From CAKZQX01 sp034435975 (GTDB lineage Bacteria > Chloroflexota > Chloroflexia > Chloroflexales > Chloroflexaceae), in assembly GCA_034435975.1 (NCBI GenBank), contig DAOTWD010000003.1, forward strand, positions 1 to 64,000: a stretch of 64,000 nt of DNA. Reading direction: 5' to 3'. Positions 17,384 through 25,773 of the stretch are shown here, piece by piece. The number at the start of each line of letters is the position of its first letter. Positions within the stretch are counted from its first letter, which is position 1. The notes under the pieces were generated by a model, which did not search any database, was not told the origin of the DNA, and saw only the letters and a list, made by a program, of their open reading frames with translations. Both the position numbers and the translations under genes were made by a program.

Positions 17384-18727
17384 CTACTCCAGCGACAGGT
17401 AACGTGTATCGCCTGCCAATAGCGTCAATGGTGGTTCAAACACCAGCATCAACTGTTGCTCACCACTGGCAACCTGAAACACTTCCCAGCCCTCGATGAT
17501 ACCCCCCGGAAAGAGATAGGCATCGAAGATGGGTGCAGGTGCTACCACTAGCGGGCGCTCATAGACTACGTTCTGTTCGCCAGTGATGTTCAAAAACATC
17601 TGGTTGATCGACCGTGCTTCGTCTGGATGCTGGCTGTTGATCAGTCGGGCACGCAGTTTGACTGCCACATATTCCTTGCCCATGTCGGGTGATGTATTAA
17701 AGGTATTGGCGGCTTTCACCAGGTCAATAGCTGCAGCGCCACGTACGACATCAATAACGACCAGTTCCCAGTCATTGGTAATAACCGGTTCCCCCATGGG
17801 TGCCGGCGCAGTACGCTGACTGCCGGCTTGATTTGGCTGAATTATCGCCAGGTGCTGATCTGGCACCAACCTTGCATCGGGATCGATGGCGACAAAGGCG
17901 GCGCACTGGCGAAAGACCGCCGTTTCCTGGACACAAAACATCAGATCGGTCTCGTCAATCGGAATACTGAACACAATCTGACCTATCTGGGTGCCACCAG
18001 GAAAAAGATCGTGCTCAAGTGGTGTCGGTGGGACGACTCTGGCACGGCTGTACAGGATATTGCGGTGACCGGTGACGCGCACATCCAGAGCAAAGGCAGC
18101 GCTGCGGGCTTCAGGGTCGGTTGAAATGTTGGTGAGTTGTAGAGTGGCGATCAGATAGGTATAGCCCACTTCGGGTCGTGGATTAAACGGATTGGTCTCG
18201 GCTATAAGCTGCACCGCTGATTCGCCGCGTTGTACATCGGTAAAGACTACTGCCCAATCATCAAGGCGGATCTCTGTTCCCAGTGGGACGGGATTCTGGC
18301 GACTGGCGATTGGGCGCGATCCAGTGGGTGTGGGTGTTCTGTCTGTAATGATGGCTGGCTCAACCGGGGGCGAATCTTGCGGCGGGATAGCCGTCATTGC
18401 GGCAGCAGTGGCAGTGGCAGCAGCAGCGGTCTCAGTGATCAGATCCCAACCTGTACGATTACTCGGCGTTCCGCTTCGAGTTGGCCGGAGTGGCTGTGTT
18501 GCTGGTTCAGATCTGGCAATTCCAGTCGGTGTACTACCTGCAATAGGTGTAGCAGTGGTGAGTGCACCTGGCTCATGCTCAGATATTGACGCACTGTTGG
18601 AAATCATGATCATTATCACCAGGCGCAGTGTGATACAACTGGCGACGATGAACATAATCAAGGCCAGCAATAATGTCCAGCGACGGCGGGGGCGTTCTGG
18701 TGGATTCTCAGATTGCATAGCAGCCAT
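17384..18727 (-). CDS. Membrane-anchored protein with two DUF4352-like repeats
   Basis: A 447-aa protein with one N-terminal helix ('TLLLALIMFIVASCITLRLVIMIMI', about 17-42), a Thr/Pro-rich linker to ~150, and two related extracytoplasmic domains at ~150-280 and ~310-447. Each repeat has the sequence pattern 'W.VVFTDVQRG..A..LI....FN..P..G..Y....L' and ends with an 'LFPGG...G...F' strand, which matches the DUF4352/immunoglobulin-like fold of lipoproteins and signalling proteins. The function is unknown; such domains usually bind other envelope proteins. An ATG three codons downstream is an equally good start. The gene is separated from the EEP gene by 110 bp on the same strand. Confidence 0.65.
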   Translation of the reverse strand: MAAMQSENPPERPRRRWTLLLALIMFIVASCITLRLVIMIMISNSASISEHEPGALTTATPIAGSTPTGIARSEPATQPLRPTRSGTPSNRTGWDLITETAAAATATAAAMTAIPPQDSPPVEPAIITDRTPTPTGSRPIASRQNPVPLGTEIRLDDWAVVFTDVQRGESAVQLIAETNPFNPRPEVGYTYLIATLQLTNISTDPEARSAAFALDVRVTGHRNILYSRARVVPPTPLEHDLFPGGTQIGQIVFSIPIDETDLMFCVQETAVFRQCAAFVAIDPDARLVPDQHLAIIQPNQAGSQRTAPAPMGEPVITNDWELVVIDVVRGAAAIDLVKAANTFNTSPDMGKEYVAVKLRARLINSQHPDEARSINQMFLNITGEQNVVYERPLVVAPAPIFDAYLFPGGIIEGWEVFQVASGEQQLMLVFEPPLTLLAGDTRYLSLE

Positions 18728-18854
18728 AACTTTCTATGCCTTGTTCTTGCGGTGGCACCTATCACCTTCAGGTTATGCCCTTCTGGTGCGCAAAGCGGAC
18801 AAGAGCTTCAATGATATATATGCTGATTATACGATCCAGGTATTACCAATCTAT

Positions 18855-18968
18855 TACTCCAACGAGACCTCCTCTGGGCCCTCGCCAGAAGGAGAGAGGG
18901 GGTGCTCCTCTTCCCTCTCTTCGCGCCAGGCCCCCGCACCCCGCCGAGATGGAGTCTGTTGTAGTACT
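18855..18968 (+). repeat. MITE-like element family A, copy 2
   Basis: The left end TACTCCAACGAGACCTCC and the reverse complement of the right end, AGTACTACAACAGACTCC, form the terminal inverted repeat. The interior CGCCAGGCCCCCGCACCCCG matches copy 1 (5324-5432). It lies in the gap between two divergent genes and codes for nothing. Confidence 0.55.
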
Positions 18969-19028
18969 CTGACCAGCAGAGGATAGCAATGGCCTGATAC
19001 CTCTCTGGTTGTGGTACACTATGCCATA

Positions 19029-19850
19029 ATGAACAGCAACAGCATCTTGATCAAGGTGATGAGTGGATTAGTGTTATGTTTTCTGCTCTATTATGGGGTT
19101 CTGTTTATGTTGCAACGCCAATTTTTGTTTCCGGGTACGCAGATTGTGCCTCCCCTGGAAGGCGCGGAGTTAGTACCCGGCGTGGAGTCGATCTGGGTTG
19201 ATACCTCGTCTGGGCAGATCGAAACCTGGTTCTTGCCACCCCTCTTTTCTGACCAGGTTCAACCGTCCCCGGTGGTTATGTTTGCGCATGGCAACGCCGA
19301 GTTGATAGACTTCTGGCCGGAAGAACTACAACCATTGCAGCAAATGGGGATCGGCGTTTTGCTGGTGGAGTATCCAGGGTATGGACGTTCCGATGGAGCA
19401 CCAACCCAGACGAGTATTACCGAGGGATTTGTGGCCGCCTATGACATGCTCCTGACACGCCCGGATGTTGATGCGGCGCGGATTATTGGTATGGGCCGTT
19501 CGCTGGGCGGTGGTGCCGTGTGTGCCCTGGCAGCCGAGCGTCCATTGGCTGCATTGATCCTGATGTCGGCGTTTACCAATGTACAGGCCTTTGCCGCACA
19601 GTTTCTTGCCCCAGGATTTCTGGTACAGGATGAGTTCAATAATCTGGCGGTAGTCCGTACCTATTCTGGCCCGGTACTGGTTATTCACGGCAAGCATGAC
19701 ACACTGATCCCCTATCACCATGGCGTGGCACTGGCTGAGGCGGCACAAAACGGCGAGTTGATTACGTATGCCTGTGGGCATAACGATTGCCCGCCAGATT
19801 GGGATGTGTTCTGGCATGACATTGAGCGTTTTTTGCAGCAGGTACGCTAA
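19029..19850 (+). CDS. Membrane-anchored alpha/beta hydrolase (ABHD17/BEM46-like)
   Basis: A 273-aa serine hydrolase with an N-terminal membrane helix (about 5-25). The catalytic domain shows 'VVMFAHGNAELID' (oxyanion), the nucleophile elbow 'GMGRSLGGG' near 160, the acid in 'IHGKHDTLIP' near 225, and the histidine in 'ACGHNDC' near 255. Family relatives are esterases, thioesterases or acylaminoacyl hydrolases of unknown substrate. Neither possible start has a ribosome site. The ATG at 19029 lies only nine bases after a -10-like TACACT at 19014, so a very short leader or leaderless transcript is likely, and the upstream in-frame GTG overlaps that box. Confidence 0.8.
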   Translation: MNSNSILIKVMSGLVLCFLLYYGVLFMLQRQFLFPGTQIVPPLEGAELVPGVESIWVDTSSGQIETWFLPPLFSDQVQPSPVVMFAHGNAELIDFWPEELQPLQQMGIGVLLVEYPGYGRSDGAPTQTSITEGFVAAYDMLLTRPDVDAARIIGMGRSLGGGAVCALAAERPLAALILMSAFTNVQAFAAQFLAPGFLVQDEFNNLAVVRTYSGPVLVIHGKHDTLIPYHHGVALAEAAQNGELITYACGHNDCPPDWDVFWHDIERFLQQVR

Positions 19851-19998
19851 GGAGCCGCCGGGCTTTAGCCCCTGCGGAGTATCACAAGACTGTTCTCAGC
19901 GTGGGGGCAGTGCCCGATAGGAGAGTAGCGCGCTGATCAGATAAACCCCACCGTACGATCCTCCCTTCAGCGCGTGCAGATAGACGGGGTTCACCTGG

Positions 19999-20595
19999 TC
20001 ACACCATGATATACGGAATAATTTGTTCAAAGCTGATTCCCACCAGCACAAACAGCGCCATACGTAGAATGCGTCCCAGAAAAACCGCCAGCAGAAACAC
20101 GCGGAGTGGCAATCCTAACGCTCCTGCTAACAGGCCGGCCACATCAAAGGCCGGGTTGGGTGGCGCGGCCAGCAGAAATAGCACCAGCGCTGCACGCCAG
20201 GGATGATGAAACTGGCGCCGCATCCAGCGATACAGACGGGTATCGACAACTGTTGCCTGTCCAGCACGACCCACAAAGAAAGCAACCGACTCACCTATGG
20301 TTGAACCGGCCGCTGCGACCAGAATGATCCCCATGGGATCGAAAACCTGTCCCATCCGCGCTATCAGCGGAAAGTAAGGGACAGGCACGATCACCGTGGC
20401 ATTGGCAATCGCAGCCACTATAAAGGTACCGACATAGCCCCAGTGGCCCATTTGTTCGATCCAGGCTGGCGTCAGGAGCAGATAGAGCAAGACATTAACG
20501 ATAGTAAACGGCATACCAACCAGCAGCGGACGTTGCCAGCGTCGCCAGGCTGCTGGTTTTGGCGGTGGGGTCAGGGATAGCAGTGGATCACTCAT
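19999..20595 (-). CDS. DedA/VTT-domain membrane protein
   Basis: A 198-aa integral membrane protein of the SNARE-associated/VTT (DedA, YqaA) family. It has a family-typical re-entrant region, 'PVPYFPLIARMG' and 'GSTIGESVAFFVGR', followed by 'APPNPAFDVAGLLAGALGLPLRVFL', with about five hydrophobic helices. DedA-type proteins flip lipid carriers such as undecaprenyl phosphate or phospholipids, and the exact cargo here is unknown. The start at 20593-20595 lies five bases after the stop of the kinase gene, so the two are probably an operon. Longer in-frame starts would overlap the kinase by about 90 bases and are less likely. Confidence 0.75.
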   Translation of the reverse strand: MSDPLLSLTPPPKPAAWRRWQRPLLVGMPFTIVNVLLYLLLTPAWIEQMGHWGYVGTFIVAAIANATVIVPVPYFPLIARMGQVFDPMGIILVAAAGSTIGESVAFFVGRAGQATVVDTRLYRWMRRQFHHPWRAALVLFLLAAPPNPAFDVAGLLAGALGLPLRVFLLAVFLGRILRMALFVLVGISFEQIIPYIMV

Positions 20596-20599
20596 AGCG

Positions 20600-22642
20600 T
20601 TATTGCTCAAAGAACCAGCGCATGATGCGCTCAACCCAGCTTGCGGCGGTGATATGAACGGCCAGGGTGATAGGGAGTTGCAGATCACCAGCCTGGAGCA
20701 ACAGGCTAACCTGTTGCGTTCCCACTGGCATGGAGAACGGTGGTGTCAGTATCAACCTGCAGCGGCTGTGCCCATAAGACGGCAGCGTGCTGACCGCTTC
20801 CTTGAACCGTAGCCATGCACAGGGACTGCTCCATACTAGATGACAGGGATGGTCACTCAGATTCTCTACCTCCAGCGTGTAGGTAGCCTGATCTCCAGCG
20901 GCAACGCGCAGATCCACTGGATCGGTACCATGCAGGCGCAGCCAGGGAAAGCGCTGTGGATCCAGACGGTGCAGCACCTGTGCCACCATCAATCGCACCG
21001 TCAGGGTATCTGGTGTGGAGCAACGCATAGTAGCAGTCAATGCAGTGGCCAGCGCTCGCTCACCCTGGGCCCGTAGCCAGCGCTGGAGCCGTCCCTGTTG
21101 CATCAGCGTCTCCAGCGTGAATACCAGATCGGGTTGGGCAAGATCCAACTCCGCCAGGCGGGCCACGAGATGCGGGCCAACGGGCAATAGCGCCTGGCCA
21201 GTTCCCTCCCATCGTATCGGGATACTATACATACCGCAACGTAGGGTGACAACACCCTGGTGTGTGCCGGTCTGCCCAGCAGCCACCAGCCACAGTTCGC
21301 TGCTGCTGCCTGGTAAAATCACACCGCTATGTTTGCGAACAGGACAACCATCAACCAGTACGCGTGCCTCGGCTGCTCGCTGCGTAGGGCAATCCAATTC
21401 CCACCGTAGCGGATGCGCTGCATGATTGTAGATCGTTATGCGCTGCGGATCACTCCAGTTACGCCACTGGCGCAGGGGGATCCGACCAAACTGAATACGA
21501 TCCGGGTGTACCTGTAGGAGTGGACTACCATCGGATGGGGCCAGAGCGGTCAAAAACACCTCTAGCGAACGTTGATGCGCCGCCGCAGAGCGACGGATTG
21601 CCCGCCAGTCGTGCAACAACTTGCCCAGCATTCGATCTGGGTGCTGTACCAACCACAGCTCGATCATACCGGAATGTAACGCCCGTTCCAGGATATGCGG
21701 ATGTTGCGCCGCCACCTGCAACAGATCACGCTGGTACCGCAACGACACACCCTGATCCAGCACGAGCGGAACGGGGGACAGCGGTAAGGTCAGCGCAGAA
21801 CGCAGGGCAGCTGCAGTCGGTGCCCGCCGATTTATATCCAACGTGAGCGCCCAGCGCAACGCTGGTGCAACACCCGGCGCGGCCAGGTTCAGGCGTTGTA
21901 GATCAAATTGGAGCGGTGCCCGGGTGGGATCGTCACCTGTCAATAGTTCATAGCAGGTTGCGGCCAGGCTGAACAGGTCGCTACGTTCGTCGCTCTCCTG
22001 ATTACCAAGCTGCTCTGGCGATGCATAGCCAGGGGTGCCATGGCGTGGACGGGCACGCTTCGGCGGGTACCGAGTGCGCGTCATCGCTGCTCCGAGATCG
22101 ATCAAGGCCAGGGAACCGTCAGGCCGCAATACGAGATTGGATGGCTTGATGTCACCACAAATAACAGGTGGTGATTGAGTGTGCAGATAGGTCAGGATAT
22201 CACAGAGTTGTACCGCCCAACGCTGTACCTGGCGTGGATCGCAGGGGCCATGGTTGATCAATGTGGCCAGGGAAGTACCCGGCATTAACTCACGTACCAG
22301 CCAGGTGAAACCCGGCGTATGGGAGAGACGCAACAGGCGTGGTAGAGCCGAATGCCGCAACTTGCGCAGCAGGTACGCTTCCCAGCGCAACACCGCTACC
22401 GCCTCCTGGCAGGCATCCGGCGGAAGATCATTGCGTACCATTTTGACTGCCACCGGTGCTGCAGTCGCCTGCTGTTGTGCCTGGAGATCGGTAGCCTGAA
22501 ACACAACCGCCTGTCCACCCCATCCAAGCAACGCATCCAACCGGTAGCGATGTGCCAGCACATCGCCTGGCCAGAGATCGCAGGGCGGTGATTGCGTTGT
22601 AGGTTGTTTTCCAAGACTAATCGTACATGCAGTTTCTGACAT
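20600..22642 (-). CDS. Ser/Thr protein kinase with C-terminal Ig-like domains
   Basis: A 680-aa protein. The kinase domain (about 32-290) has the glycine loop 'LGWGGQAVVFQA', the lysine in 'VAVKMV', the catalytic loop 'VICGDIKPSNLV' and 'LIDLGAA' in place of DFG, then 'GYASPEQ' and 'DLFSLAATCYELLTG'. His-Arg of the usual HRD is replaced by Cys-Gly, making it a non-RD kinase. There is no membrane helix. The remaining ~390 residues include a helical part (310-360) and two beta-rich regions (about 395-490 and 575-665) with 'ITIYNHAAHPLRWELDCP' and 'YTLEVENLSDHPCHLVW', which look like HYDIN/ASPM-type or Ig-like folds for protein binding. It is followed five bases later by the VTT gene. Targets are unknown. 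Confidence 0.85.
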   Translation of the reverse strand: MSETACTISLGKQPTTQSPPCDLWPGDVLAHRYRLDALLGWGGQAVVFQATDLQAQQQATAAPVAVKMVRNDLPPDACQEAVAVLRWEAYLLRKLRHSALPRLLRLSHTPGFTWLVRELMPGTSLATLINHGPCDPRQVQRWAVQLCDILTYLHTQSPPVICGDIKPSNLVLRPDGSLALIDLGAAMTRTRYPPKRARPRHGTPGYASPEQLGNQESDERSDLFSLAATCYELLTGDDPTRAPLQFDLQRLNLAAPGVAPALRWALTLDINRRAPTAAALRSALTLPLSPVPLVLDQGVSLRYQRDLLQVAAQHPHILERALHSGMIELWLVQHPDRMLGKLLHDWRAIRRSAAAHQRSLEVFLTALAPSDGSPLLQVHPDRIQFGRIPLRQWRNWSDPQRITIYNHAAHPLRWELDCPTQRAAEARVLVDGCPVRKHSGVILPGSSSELWLVAAGQTGTHQGVVTLRCGMYSIPIRWEGTGQALLPVGPHLVARLAELDLAQPDLVFTLETLMQQGRLQRWLRAQGERALATALTATMRCSTPDTLTVRLMVAQVLHRLDPQRFPWLRLHGTDPVDLRVAAGDQATYTLEVENLSDHPCHLVWSSPCAWLRFKEAVSTLPSYGHSRCRLILTPPFSMPVGTQQVSLLLQAGDLQLPITLAVHITAASWVERIMRWFFEQ

Positions 22643-22750
22643 GGGTTACAGGTTACGGGTTAACGAATATGCTATGCTACACACCGACGATGCTTAAGGC
22701 TATTCATCTGTGGTTTCTAGAAATCCTTCTGAACAGGTCACGTGTAGTTC

Positions 22751-22779
22751 TTGACAGCCACACAACGTCTCGGTACAGT
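22751..22779 (+). promoter_or_regulatory. Possible promoter in the kinase-vanW gap
   Basis: TTGACA (22751-22756), 17 bp, TACAGT (22774-22779). It faces the vanW gene but lies 510 bp upstream, with two repeat elements in between. Apart from these repeats, 22643-23289 shows no gene. Confidence 0.3.
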
Positions 22780-22925
22780 GGTATATTGTAACCGACAATT
22801 TTTCATAGAGCCAGTGCAGGTATCAACCTTCATCCCATATACCACAGGGCCGCAACAAGGTACCGATGATGTCATCATTGGTGTTGCTCACGCGATGAGC
22901 AGCACGACGGTAGTATCGCTTGCAT

Positions 22926-22965
22926 AGTACTCCAACGAGACATCCCTTGCGTAGGAAGGCTCGGC
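22926..22965 (+). repeat. MITE-like element family A, copy 3 (left half)
   Basis: AGTACTCCAACGAGACATCC matches the left end of copies 1 and 2, and the following GGCGCGGCTTCG resembles the copy 1 interior. A matching right end is not evident, so this copy looks degraded. Confidence 0.45.
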
Positions 22966-23146
22966 GCGGCTTCGTCTCTCCTGTGGGAGGAGTGAGGAGC
23001 AAGGAGCGAAAGAAAAGGAGTGAGGCAAGTACCTTGTTACAGCGCTGCAGATAGTGATTGTGAAGAAGTCCACATAATTTTTCACCTGATCCTCATTGAC
23101 AAGCGTTGAAACCGTAGGTTATAGTGAACATAGCATCCTATCACCT

Positions 23147-23270
23147 GATACTCCAACAAGACTTCATCTCGGTAAGGGTACAAGGGCCGCAGGCCCCTGC
23201 GCACGTTCCCGGTGATTGTAGAACGGCGAAGCCGTGCCGCCTTGACCAGGGTATGTCTCGTTGTAGTACT
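23147..23270 (+). repeat. MITE-like element family A, copy 4
   Basis: The left end GATACTCCAACAAGACTTC and the reverse complement of the right end, AGTACTACAACGAGACATAC, form a clear terminal inverted repeat around about 90 bp containing palindromes (AGGGCCGCAGGCCCCT). It ends nine bases before the vanW ribosome site. Confidence 0.6.
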
Positions 23271-23289
23271 AATATTTCCAGGAGGCACC

Positions 23290-25635
23290 GTGTCGGTTGA
23301 AGAATTTCAACAATCTGGATTAGCAGGCCCCCTCACCAGAGGCCAGGTCTATGAAACGAGTTCACTATCGGGAACTGCAGAATGGGCCGGAGAACGGCAG
23401 ACGACAGGGGATATTCAACGGAGCCACCCCCCCACAATGCCCGAAGCGCACCCACCGCACCCTCGAGGGCGATGGATATGGCACACGTTGATGATCATGG
23501 TTCTCACATGCATACTCGGCGCAGGAGGAGTGCTATACTATCTTGATCAGGCCTTTGCTGGTCATATTTATCCCAATGTTTCGATCAGTGGCATTCCAGT
23601 TGGTCGAATGAATAGCACTGCGGCCAGTGAGCTGTTACGCGAACGATACGAGCTTTTTGCACAACAGCCGGTTACGCTCACGTATGGTGACCAGGTCTGG
23701 ACACCTGCTGCAGCTGAGCTAGGGGTACAGGTCGCCATCGAGCAGTCAGTACAGGAAGCGCTGGCGGTTGGCCGTCGCTCTGGGTTTATCACCAATTTAC
23801 GCCAGGTTGCTGCCATCTGGGAGAGCGGTCTTGATTTGCCGTTGCATCTGACTATTGATCAAACGCAGATGCAGCGCTATGTGCTGGAGCGCTCCGTGGA
23901 AATCAACACACCTGCTGTTGATGCCCAGCTGGTACTGCAAGGTACCCAGGCGAGTATAACACCGAGTACGCCCGGGCGCCAGGTGCTGGTTCAGGATACT
24001 ATCGACGACATTACGGCGGCGCTGCAGCGCCTGGAACCACACACGATCGTCCTGCGTACACGTCATCTGCCTCCTGCCCTGAGTACTGACGCGGTGGTAA
24101 CGGCGTGGCGTGAAGTTCGTGCTTTGCTGCAAGGGCCTCTCATACTGCAAAGCAACGACCGTGAGTGGGAATGGAGTGAGAACGATCTGGCCCAGATGAT
24201 CCGGATCGAGCGTCAGCCTGCGATTGACGGAACCGGTGATCAACTGGTCATTAATCTGGATCGGGAGCAACTGCGTACACGGTTACAAACGATTGCGGCA
24301 GTTGTTGGGAGTTCCAGCGCGAACCCGCGTGTCGATTGGAATGGTGGTAATTTAAAGATTATCCGTGAGGGTCAGACCGGTCGCCAGCTCAACCAGGCAC
24401 GGGCCGAGCGGATGATTCTGGCGGCGTTACCCACGGCCAATCGCATCATCGAGTTGCCCTTCCATACAGCACCACCGACCATTACCGGTGCCAATATTGG
24501 GCAGTTACATATTCCCGATCTGCTGGCGGTAGGTCGGAGCGACTTTAGTGGTTCGGCAGCCTATCGCATTACCAATATTCAGGCCGGGATGAATCTGCTC
24601 CATGGTATTCTCATCGCGCCCGGTGAGGAATTTTCCTTTAATCGGGCAATTGGACAGATCAATGCCGCAAATGGTTTTGTCGAAGGCTATGCCATCGTTC
24701 AGAACCGTACGCAGTTGGAGTGGGGAGGAGGTATCTGCCAAAACTCAACCACTATGTTTCGGGCAGCATTCTGGGCCGGTTTGCCAATTACTGAGCGGCA
24801 TGGACATTCCTTCTATATCAACTGGTATGATCGATACGGCTTTGGCGAATATGGCGATGGTCCTGGTATGGACGCGACGATCTACACCGGCCCAGGGGGA
24901 GCTGATCTGAAATTCCTGAATGACACCGGTAACTGGCTGCTCATTCAGACGAATGTTGATACCGCGCGGGCATTGGCCGAGGTTGCGATTTATGGGACAA
25001 AGACGAATCGTACGGTCGAATTGCAGGGGCCAGTGATCTCTAATCGCATTCCTGCACCGACGCAACCAGTCTTTGTGCCTGATCCCAGTCGTCCTCGTGG
25101 CTCACGACGTCAGTCAGATACTGCTCGTGGCGGGATGGATATTACATTTACGCGCATCATTAAGGAGAATGGTACCGAGATTCATCGGGAGACGTTCTTG
25201 ACCCGCTTCAAGCCATGGCCGAACATCTTTGAAGTGCATCCGCTTGATATGCCTGGCGCACCACCCGCACCGGCTCCAGCACGTGTGCAACCCGTAGCAG
25301 CGCCACCAGCGCCACCCGAAGCGCCACCAGCACCACCCGAAGCGCCACCAGCACCACCTGAAGCCCTACCGGTACCCGCTCCAGTACCGCCCGAACTACA
25401 ACCCGACCCTGCGCCTGTGCCTCCCGATCCTGCGCCTGTGCCTCCCGATCCTGCGCCTGTGCCTCCCGATCCTGCGCCTGTGCCTCCCGATCCTGCGCCT
25501 GCACCTCCCGATCCTGCGCCTGCACCTCCCGACCCTGCGCCTGCGCCTCCCGACCCTGCGCCTGCGCCTCCCGACCCTGCGCCTGCACCTCCCGACCCTG
25601 CGCCTGCACCTCCCGACCCGCCGCCAGGCGAATAA
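23290..25635 (+). CDS. VanW/YoaR-family protein with Pro-rich repeat tail
   Basis: A 781-aa protein starting at a GTG with AGGAGG five bases upstream; longer in-frame starts would lie in the repeat element at 23147-23270. One membrane helix near residues 65-90 ('IMVLTCILGAGGVLYYL') anchors an extracytoplasmic part. It comprises peptidoglycan-binding-4-like repeats (about 100-390) and a VanW domain (about 410-560) with 'GEEFSFNRAIGQI', 'EWGGGICQNSTTMFRAA' and 'ERHGHSFYINWY'. YoaR/VanW proteins bind the cell wall; VanW itself accompanies vancomycin resistance clusters, but no resistance genes are present here. The last ~120 residues are Pro/Ala/Asp repeats (PDPAPAP, PDPAPVP), probably a wall-spanning stalk. 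Confidence 0.85.
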   Translation: MSVEEFQQSGLAGPLTRGQVYETSSLSGTAEWAGERQTTGDIQRSHPPTMPEAHPPHPRGRWIWHTLMIMVLTCILGAGGVLYYLDQAFAGHIYPNVSISGIPVGRMNSTAASELLRERYELFAQQPVTLTYGDQVWTPAAAELGVQVAIEQSVQEALAVGRRSGFITNLRQVAAIWESGLDLPLHLTIDQTQMQRYVLERSVEINTPAVDAQLVLQGTQASITPSTPGRQVLVQDTIDDITAALQRLEPHTIVLRTRHLPPALSTDAVVTAWREVRALLQGPLILQSNDREWEWSENDLAQMIRIERQPAIDGTGDQLVINLDREQLRTRLQTIAAVVGSSSANPRVDWNGGNLKIIREGQTGRQLNQARAERMILAALPTANRIIELPFHTAPPTITGANIGQLHIPDLLAVGRSDFSGSAAYRITNIQAGMNLLHGILIAPGEEFSFNRAIGQINAANGFVEGYAIVQNRTQLEWGGGICQNSTTMFRAAFWAGLPITERHGHSFYINWYDRYGFGEYGDGPGMDATIYTGPGGADLKFLNDTGNWLLIQTNVDTARALAEVAIYGTKTNRTVELQGPVISNRIPAPTQPVFVPDPSRPRGSRRQSDTARGGMDITFTRIIKENGTEIHRETFLTRFKPWPNIFEVHPLDMPGAPPAPAPARVQPVAAPPAPPEAPPAPPEAPPAPPEALPVPAPVPPELQPDPAPVPPDPAPVPPDPAPVPPDPAPVPPDPAPAPPDPAPAPPDPAPAPPDPAPAPPDPAPAPPDPAPAPPDPPPGE
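25409..25620 (+). repeat. 21-bp tandem repeat inside vanW-like gene
   Basis: About ten copies of a 21-bp unit of the form GATCCTGCGCCTGTGCCTCCC, each coding the heptad DPAP(V/A)PP. Unit variants (GTG or GCA/GCG at the middle codon, GAT or GAC for Asp) occur in blocks, which suggests recent expansion by slippage. The opposite strand reads as a spurious Gly-rich frame. Confidence 0.9.
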
Positions 25636-25688
25636 ATGACTGCTGAGAGTAAGGATTGACCCAGAAGTGTCGATCCCCGCCAGGAGGA

Positions 25689-25721
25689 GAGAGAAGAGAG
25701 AACCCGCGCTTTTCTTCTCTC
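25689..25721 (+). terminator. Stem-loop after the vanW-like gene
   Basis: GAGAGAAGA (25689-25697) pairs with TCTTCTCTC (25713-25721) across a 15-base loop ending in TTTT. It is a possible terminator between the vanW-like gene and the subtilase gene, although the following sequence is only moderately T-rich. Confidence 0.35.
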
Positions 25722-25773
25722 GTTCCTCACTTCTCTTCCCCCGCTTCTCACACAGCACCTGGAGGAATGTTAT

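Noticed and set aside
23212..23289. N-terminal extension of the VanW-like protein
   Set aside because: It would be encoded by the end of the repeat element; the GTG at 23290 has an AGGAGG ribosome site at ideal spacing.
25182..25751. Glycine-rich minus-strand frame
   Set aside because: It is the reverse reading of the Pro-rich repeats of the VanW-like gene; repeat DNA stays open in several frames.
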